Made by a program: the position numbers and the translations under genes. Of a stretch of DNA of 64,000 bases, positions 57,390 through 64,000 are shown in pieces. Source of the DNA: Vitis vinifera (lineage: Eukaryota; Streptophyta; Magnoliopsida; Vitales; Vitaceae); NCBI RefSeq assembly GCF_030704535.1, contig NC_081815.1:7326501-7390500 (forward strand), written 5' to 3'. How positions within the stretch are numbered: the first letter of the stretch is position 1; each line of letters starts with the position of its first letter. The notes beneath the pieces were generated by a model. That model made no database searches, was not told where the DNA came from, and saw only the letters and a program-made list of their open reading frames with translations.

Positions 57390-59467
57390 CTTTATCTCTC
57401 TTTCTCTCTCTAAAAAAACCCTCCCCCTCTCTCTCTCTCACTATTGTTTCTGTAGGCTTTCGTACGTGTTGATCCCAGTAGAAGAAAATGCGGAGTTGTT
57501 ATCCGCTGTGATGGGGAGTATTTGAAGGTCTTGCAGCTGCTCCCCTGCAGCAATCACGCTCTGCCGACATCCAAGTTTTATTGCCAAACATATTCGGCAC
57601 TCATCCACTTTGGGATGTGTAATTTGTTTTCATTTTTACTTTAAAAATTAAAATTAAAACATAGACATATTTTCAAAAATTAATTTTATAAAATATTTTT
57701 AGAAAATAAATATTTTCTTACAAATAAAAAAATTAGATATTATAAACATTTTCACCGGATTATCAATTTCAATCTAAATAAATATCTTAGACTACTTTTA
57801 GGATTGATTAAAATAAATAAATAAATAATTTTTTTAACATTTAAATGATAAAAAATTTCAAGTGATAGAAAACTTAAAAAGTATTTTTTAAAATTACTAT
57901 CAAACAAGTAATTAGATAACGATAATAAAAAATATTTTTAACATTTATAACGCTTAAAATTTTTTATTTTTTAAGTTGTAAAAAATTTAAAAACATTTTT
58001 TATAATCATTGTCAAATAGACTTTTAGAGTGTTATTGATAGTAATTTTAGGAAGTATTTTTAATATTATCAATACTTAATTGTTTCTACTCAAAGTGTTT
58101 TAATGAAAATTTTTCTCTAAAAGTGGTTTTAGAAAAATTGTTTCTCTAAAAAACACTAAAAGTAATTTTTCAGATTTTTAAAAACATTTTCTAAAATTTA
58201 TCCAACACCTATATTTTTATTTTTTTTTCTAAAAATAGTGTTTGGACTAAAAACACTTCTTAGAATAACAATTAATCGAGTTTTTTATCCTATTACAAGT
58301 TTTTATTTATATCATAATTTAACCTTAAAACATTTTTTCAAGTAATGTTAATTTTACATTATACCCAAATGTCAAAAGGTTTTACAGTTAAATTAAAATA
58401 CAAAAGGACAATGGTGATTTTTTTTATATATAATTTATCCATATATTTTTAAATTTTGTTATATAATTATTAAACATTTTTTTTTTGGTTTCTAGAAAAT
58501 AATAAACAAAAATATATCAAATGATGCTTTAATGTGTTAAGTATTTATAAAAGATAAAATATGGTGAAAAATAATTTCTATTAAAAAAAATATATAAGAA
58601 CATAGTTTTATACCATTTTACTGGACGATAAATTTAAAATAAGGTAAAAATTCTATGCAACAAGCACAAAGACCAAATCATTTGGAAAATATTTATTTTT
58701 GAAAACATAAAAATCATTTTAATAGAACAGTGTGAAAATTATATGCAAGAATTAGCTTTTATTACTCTTGAGTAATACCAAAGTTAAGGAAACATTAATA
58801 ATAGACTATGTCACTCCTTAAATGAATAATTAATAAATTTAACGTTTCAAGTTACAACCATATAATAAAAGACATAATATGATTTTTAAAGAATATAAGT
58901 GGAATTAAAGAGAGTTTTTTTTTTTTTTTAAAGGTTTTTGGTTAGATGAGAAATTGGGTTGGAGGGAGATGCTCATAATAGGAGTTAGGGGGTTTCAAAA
59001 AACCGTTGGTGTATTAGCGGTTTGAGTTGTCTACTTCCCTCAAAAACACACAAAAATGGCTGAATGTCTGGAAAATAGGAACCAACCCAGCTATTAATAT
59101 GACAAATGTTTGGGAGTTATTCACCATTAACCTTCTCCCTTAACTCGCTTTTCCCCTACTCTCTCTCTCTTCCATTACATTCCCTTGAGGGTTTCTTGCT
59201 TATGTGAAACTTGAAAGGGAATGAAATTTTCTCCTTTCTAGTCCATATTTTTTCCTGTAAGTTCAACTGGGTGGCCTTTCTTCTTCCTTTTTTTTTAATT
59301 TTCTTTTCAATCCATTAATATTGAAGCAAGTTCTTCTTATGTTTTACTTTGTTTTTCTTGTTCTTGCTTTCATTTTTTCCCTTTCAAGTCTGGGTTCCAT
59401 GTTGTGGTTTTCTAATTTTTACCTTAAGCAATGGTTGTGTTTGAAATTTTGACAGGATTAGAAGAAA
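57390..59467. other. Divergent intergenic region between YKT6 and the GDPD-like gene
   Basis: CT-rich leaders lie at both ends (57395-57440; 59158-59175). The middle (57600-58950) is strongly AT-rich with no recognised gene. For the GDPD-like gene, GTAAGT at 59257 and TTTGACAG ending about 59456 suggest an intron in the 5' untranslated region. Confidence 0.55.
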
Positions 59468-62400
59468 ATGATCAGGTGTTTATTTCTTTTCTCCTTGTTG
59501 ATCCTCTCAACTTCAGCCCAGAAAACTTCCTCACAAACATGGCAGACTTTAAATGGTATGAAACAGCCACGGATCCCCACTATTATTGAAAGAAGTTGAA
59601 GGTTACAATATAAGTTTTACTGTTACATATCAGTGCTTCTCTTCATGTTTGGAATGTCTACTTGCCTGCAGGTGATGAGCCTGTTGTTATAGCCCGTGGC
59701 GGATTCTCGGGACTTTTCCCTGAATCTAGCCAATTTGCACATCAAATTGCGCTTTCCACCAGCCTGTCCAATGTAATTTTGTACTGCAACCTGCAACTGA
59801 CAAAGGATAGCGTTGGCATATGCCAGACAGATATAAGACTTGATAATTCAACAAATATAGCAGCTGTCTTTCCAAAATCCCAAAAAACCTACACAATTAA
59901 TGGAGAAAATGTTCAGGGTTGGTTCGCTTTGGATTATACATCTGATCAGCTCTTTAACAATGTAACATGTAAGTCTTGGGATGATGCCTCTTTTTCTTTA
60001 CATGAAGCCTTTGGTTGGCAATGGTAGCAATGACTGAGGGGCCTGAAAGTGACTGTTTTCTCTTCCTTGTTTTGTTCTTTTCCCTCAGTGACTCAAAGCA
60101 TATACTCCCGGCCAAGTTTGTTTGATGGCACGCTGCCATTATCTACTGTTGATGATGCAATTGGGATCAAACCCCCTGGCTTTTGGTTGAATGTTCAGGT
60201 ATCTGTGCCTATTTTCTAGTTCTTTCTCAGAAATGAGAGAGATGTGTAGAGAAATATATATTGTTTTCTAGGCACAGGCATTGGTATTTTTCTGATTCAT
60301 TTCTTTGGTGTTACTCTGCTCTTTCTTGTAGTATGATGCATTCTATGCTGCAAACAAACTCAGTGTATCATCATACATTCAAAAGACTACAAGATTTATG
60401 GGCATAAGTTACATTTCATCTCCTGAGATAGGTTTCTTGAAGAACATGAATAAAATCATAAACAAGGCCAAGACCAAACTCATCTTCCGGTTCCTAGATG
60501 CAGACGCAGTCGAACCCACAACCAAACAACCATATAGTTCAATATTAAAGGATCTTTCCTCAATCAAGTCAATTGCATCGGGAATTCTTGTCCCTAAAGA
60601 ATATATATGGCCTCTTAGTAAGGACCAGTATCTGCTAACTCCCTCTAGTGTTGTAGCCGATGCTCATAAACAAGGCCTAGAAGTATATGCTTCTGGATTC
60701 GCAAATGATATGCCTGGAAGTTACAACTATAGTTATGACCCAACAGCTGAGTACCTGCAGTTTGTCGATAATTCAGATTTTTCTGTTGATGGAGTGCTCA
60801 CAGATTTCCCTCCCACAGCATCAGAAGCCATTGGTGAGACCATCTCACTCTATTCACTGAAAAAATTATAATAGTGTATGATCCACATGTTATGGGTTTA
60901 TTCTTACCATGGATTCTCTTTCTTGTGCAGCATGCTTAGCACACAACAAGAATGCTACCAGGCCTAGCAAAGGTAAGATATGAAATCACAATCTTCTTTA
61001 TCATAATAAGTAGGAAGAATAAAAAATCGATCTAAGGGGGCAAATGCTATTGTTTCTTGCCATAATCCTATAAGTTTTCAGGGAAAATTTTGGTCATATC
61101 TCACAATGGAGCAAGTGGGGTTTACCCTGGCAGTACTGATCTTGCATACCAGCAAGCAGTAGATGATGGGGCTGATATAATAGATTGCTCAGTCCAAATG
61201 TCAAAAGATGGAGTTGCCTTCTGCTTAAATTCAGCTGACCTCTTGGGGAGTTCTAATGCCATGACTTCTTTCATGTCTCGATCTACCATGGTCTCTGAAA
61301 TTCAACCGAAGAGTGGAATTTTTTCGTTTGATCTCACATGGAGCGAGATTCAAACACTGACGCGTAAACTTCTTAAAACATTCTTCTACATGTTCACACA
61401 TGGGTTCTGAAGTCTGATAGAGCTATATCTCTCTCATTTCAGCTCAACTAACAAGTCCACTCCCAAATAGTGGCTTGGCAAGAAACCCAGCAAACAAGAA
61501 CCAGGGGAAATTCATAACTCTCTCTGATTTCCTGGACTTTGCTAAGGCCAAGGCAGTTTCTGGAATTTTGATCGACATAGAGGTAGTAAGCAATTTAAAT
61601 TTGCTAATTCCCACTGTCTCTACATATCTACTTTCATCCTGAATTCGAACACCCACTCTTTCTCCTCAGAATGCTGCCTACCTAGCATCGAAGAAGGGTC
61701 TTAGCATAATAGATGCTGTGACAGCTGCCTTGAGCAATGCCACCTTTGACAAACAAGCAACCCAACAAGTCATGATACAATCCGACGACACTTCAGTGCT
61801 GTCCAAGTTCAAGAATGTCCCAGGTTACAAGCGAGTTCTATCCATCAAGGAAATTATAGGTGATGTACCCAAGCAGACAGTGGAGGAGATAAAAAAATTT
61901 GCTGATGCAGTCAACCTCCCAAGATCGTCCATTGTCACAACTAATGGTGGCTTCACTACAACTTTTACCACTGTTGTTGATGAACTCCATGCTGCAAATA
62001 TCTCAGCATATGTCTCAGTTCTCAGGAATGAATACGTCGCCATCGCATTCGATTTCTTCTCAGACCCGGTTGTGGAGCTTGCTACTTACGTTGGTCGCCT
62101 TGGAATTGATGGGGTTGTGACTGACTATCCAAAAACTGCAGACGCATATCTCAGTAAGCCCATCACATACCCAACTGTCTGACATTAGCTTAATCCGGTT
62201 CCTAACAGTTGAAAAAACTTGCAGGAAGCCCCTGCTCGGATTTGAATGCGAAAGTGGCATATTCCATATTGCCAGCAGAGGCGGGTGCATTACTTGGGTT
62301 GGCAGAGCCGGAAGTGTTGCCGCCAGCAGAAGCCCCGGGGCCACCGCTCACAGTCGACGACGTTGTAGACCCACCACTGCCACAAGTATCATCATCAAAT

Positions 62401-62532
62401 GGCTCAACAGCCGATCCGGCTGCTGGACCTGTTAAAGCCCCTCCACGTTCAAGTGGTCGGGCAAATGCTGCCAATATGGGTCTCCATCTATTGGGAATTC
62501 TGCTGATTAGCTTACTTTCTGCGGGATATTAA
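59468..62532 (+). CDS. Glycerophosphodiester phosphodiesterase-like, GPI-anchored (GDPDL/SHV3-like), 750 aa
   Basis: SHV3/GDPDL proteins are GPI-anchored cell-surface proteins needed for cellulose organisation and root-hair growth in Arabidopsis. Nine plus-strand exons: 59468-59555, 59672-59968, 60089-60198, 60332-60833, 60931-60972, 61082-61363, 61443-61582, 61670-62153 and 62225-62532; lengths total 2253 (750 codons plus stop) and every phase matches. The start is ATG 59468 ([18 protein letters not shown]), a signal peptide. There are two tandem GDPD-like domains: domain 1 from G30 ([16 protein letters not shown]) and domain 2 from G347 ([16 protein letters not shown], then [13 protein letters not shown]). 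After residue 640 comes a Pro/Ala/Ser-rich stalk and a hydrophobic tail ([17 protein letters not shown]), as in GPI-anchor signals. Catalytic residues of true GDPDs are partly missing, which is usual in GDPDLs. The length matches the family (about 750). Confidence 0.95.
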
Positions 62533-64000
62533 ATTTTATTGACCTTCCCATGGACTTTTATCTACATTCTTTTCCTATTGAAGTGGAAAATGTAAATTTT
62601 ATTTTAGAACTAATTGTCACATCCTTTACAAATTCATTTCATACTTGTACCTAAAAAACTTATTTGTGATTGGTTTTTAGTTTTTACACATTCTCCTACT
62701 TGCTTTCTCATATCCATCAGTCAATGTTGTTCTGAATTTTACCTTTTTTAAAAATTTTGGAAAAGTTTGCTTCATACCCACAAAATTCCTGTCCATGAGT
62801 TGGTCATCCAAGGTCATTTTATTTTCCTATCCGCATTTTCTCATCAACCAAATAGGGCACACCCAATCTTTGGCACCCATAAAGAAAGAGGGAGAATGGG
62901 AAGGATGAGGCTCAGATTCGGCCGGAATCAGACAAAGAAAAGGTCCCCGCCGTGGCTGCAACCACAGTTGCCAATGGAGGCCATCCGGGTTGCCTCGCCC
63001 AAGCACGGGGTTATTGTTCTTCAGTGCCTGATTTTACTCGTGCAAACATCATCACTGCCTCTTTTTAAAGAGAGAAACAAGAGAGGAGGAAAAGAAGAGT
63101 GGGTGTAGAAGGGCCGTTGTTGATTTTGGTGTCAAAGAAATCATGGGCTCCGGTGATCTGATTGGATCAGTTTCAGAGAGGGGCAACGACCCTTCGCAAA
63201 CTCCCCAGCCCTCTGAAATCTCTGAGCCTCATTCTTCGGTAGTTGACTTCAGTCATGACTCTTCTTGCTACTTCAATTTATACCGATGCCCTAGACTCTT
63301 GAAATTTTCCATTTTTTTTTTATTTTAATTAGAGCTTTAATTCAGAGGGGTTGGGCTGAGTTTGCGTCTAACTCGGGCCCAACCAAAATTAATAAACCCG
63401 AACCAGAACCCAATCAGTAACCTAAAATGTTCAACCTAAACCCAAACGTATACCCTGAATTTTCCCTCAATAGTATAAAACTTGTATACTCGTACATGCA
63501 TCTTCCTCTATTCATTTGAGTTGATACAGGTTCTTAGGCAATGTGCAAGGATTGGTGGGAGAGAAAATGGCAAAATGCAGAAAAATAAAAAGAAAAATCA
63601 TGATATTTCAAAACGATGTTGGTTTTGGTGTGTTCGATATCGAAGGTCAACAAAAAGAAGCACATTGTCAAATGGTCCATGGAAAGGTGATGTTGATTTT
63701 GGTTTGTCAAACCGACATTGAATTAATGACCACAGCCCCCCATGTTTGATTGATCAAAGTTGAAGGGAAGCACATTGCTGAAATGCTCTATTGCCTCAAT
63801 TTGATAACAAAGCGACAATCCAAAGCGACACCATTTCTGATAGGGAAGCCACTATTCCTAGCTTATAAATATGAAAATGAGCAATTATGTTAAGGACACT
63901 TACTTTTTGAAACAAGACGAGGGGAAACTTTGTTGAATTATTCAACACAAAAATAAGAATAAGAACTGTAATTGAGAAACTTGAGTCCCAAGCACTAGCC
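62533..64000. other. Right-end region beyond the GDPD-like gene
   Basis: Contains the GDPD-like 3' flank. From 62880 to 63240 the DNA is more GC-rich and could be the 5' end of another plus-strand gene (see 63143-63238). From 63340 to 64000 nothing is recognised. Confidence 0.5.
63143..63238 (+). CDS. Possible first exon of an unidentified gene
   Basis: ATG at 63143 opens a 32-codon frame, MGSGDLIGSVSERGNDPSQT and on to SEPHSS, rich in Ser, Pro and Glu. It ends exactly at a GT (63239-63240) that could be a splice donor in phase 0. The surrounding base composition is less AT-rich than the neighbouring gap. I do not recognise the protein, and no second exon was found before 64000. It may be chance. 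Confidence 0.25.

Overview
This window looks like nuclear DNA of a flowering plant: multi-exon genes with GT..AG introns, AT-rich intergenic DNA, and plant-only families (CBP60, DUF1068, temperature-induced lipocalin, GPI-anchored GDPD-like proteins). A woody dicot such as grapevine fits the gene structures and repeat types, but that is an inference. No bacterial operons, CRISPR arrays or rRNA genes are present.

Layout. (1) 1-9104, minus strand: the first four coding exons of a calmodulin-binding protein 60 (CBP60) gene that runs off the left edge. Its long introns hold a TRIM-like relic, a SINE, a 47-bp LINE tail and MITE-like DNA. (2) 10910-15294, minus: a complete three-exon DUF1068 membrane-protein gene with a 24-bp microexon. 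(3) 15295-16909: AT-rich DNA with a diverged tandem duplication. (4) 16915-35971: a complete 19.1-kb Ty3/gypsy retrotransposon of the Tat/Ogre type on the minus strand, with 2655-bp near-identical LTRs, a GTATC target-site duplication, an Arg-tRNA-type primer site, gag and pol in one frame separated by a single TAG, and a 5-kb 3' region of tandem repeats. (5) 36747-40958, minus: a complete ten-exon lysosomal Pro-X carboxypeptidase (S28) gene. (6) 40959-48200: a transposon-rich gap with a Mutator-like fold-back element, a GC-rich hAT-type MITE beside a decayed Ty1/copia fragment, and a probable second hAT MITE. (7) 48201-48918, plus: a two-exon temperature-induced lipocalin gene with a perfect four-unit heat shock element upstream of its TATA box. 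(8) 50787-57389, minus: a six-exon YKT6 R-SNARE gene. (9) 59468-62532, plus: a nine-exon GDPD-like (SHV3/GDPDL) gene, divergent from YKT6. (10) 62533-64000: a possible first exon of another gene, otherwise nothing recognised.

The genes are unrelated housekeeping, stress or cell-wall functions and form no pathway or cluster. All exon models below were joined by hand from splice signals, frame continuity and family resemblance; the phases add up in every complete gene. The most unusual content is the retrotransposon (in-frame amber between gag and pol; a 32-bp repeat array with a seven-unit higher-order duplication) and the heat shock element in front of the lipocalin gene. I found no convincing undescribed biological system.
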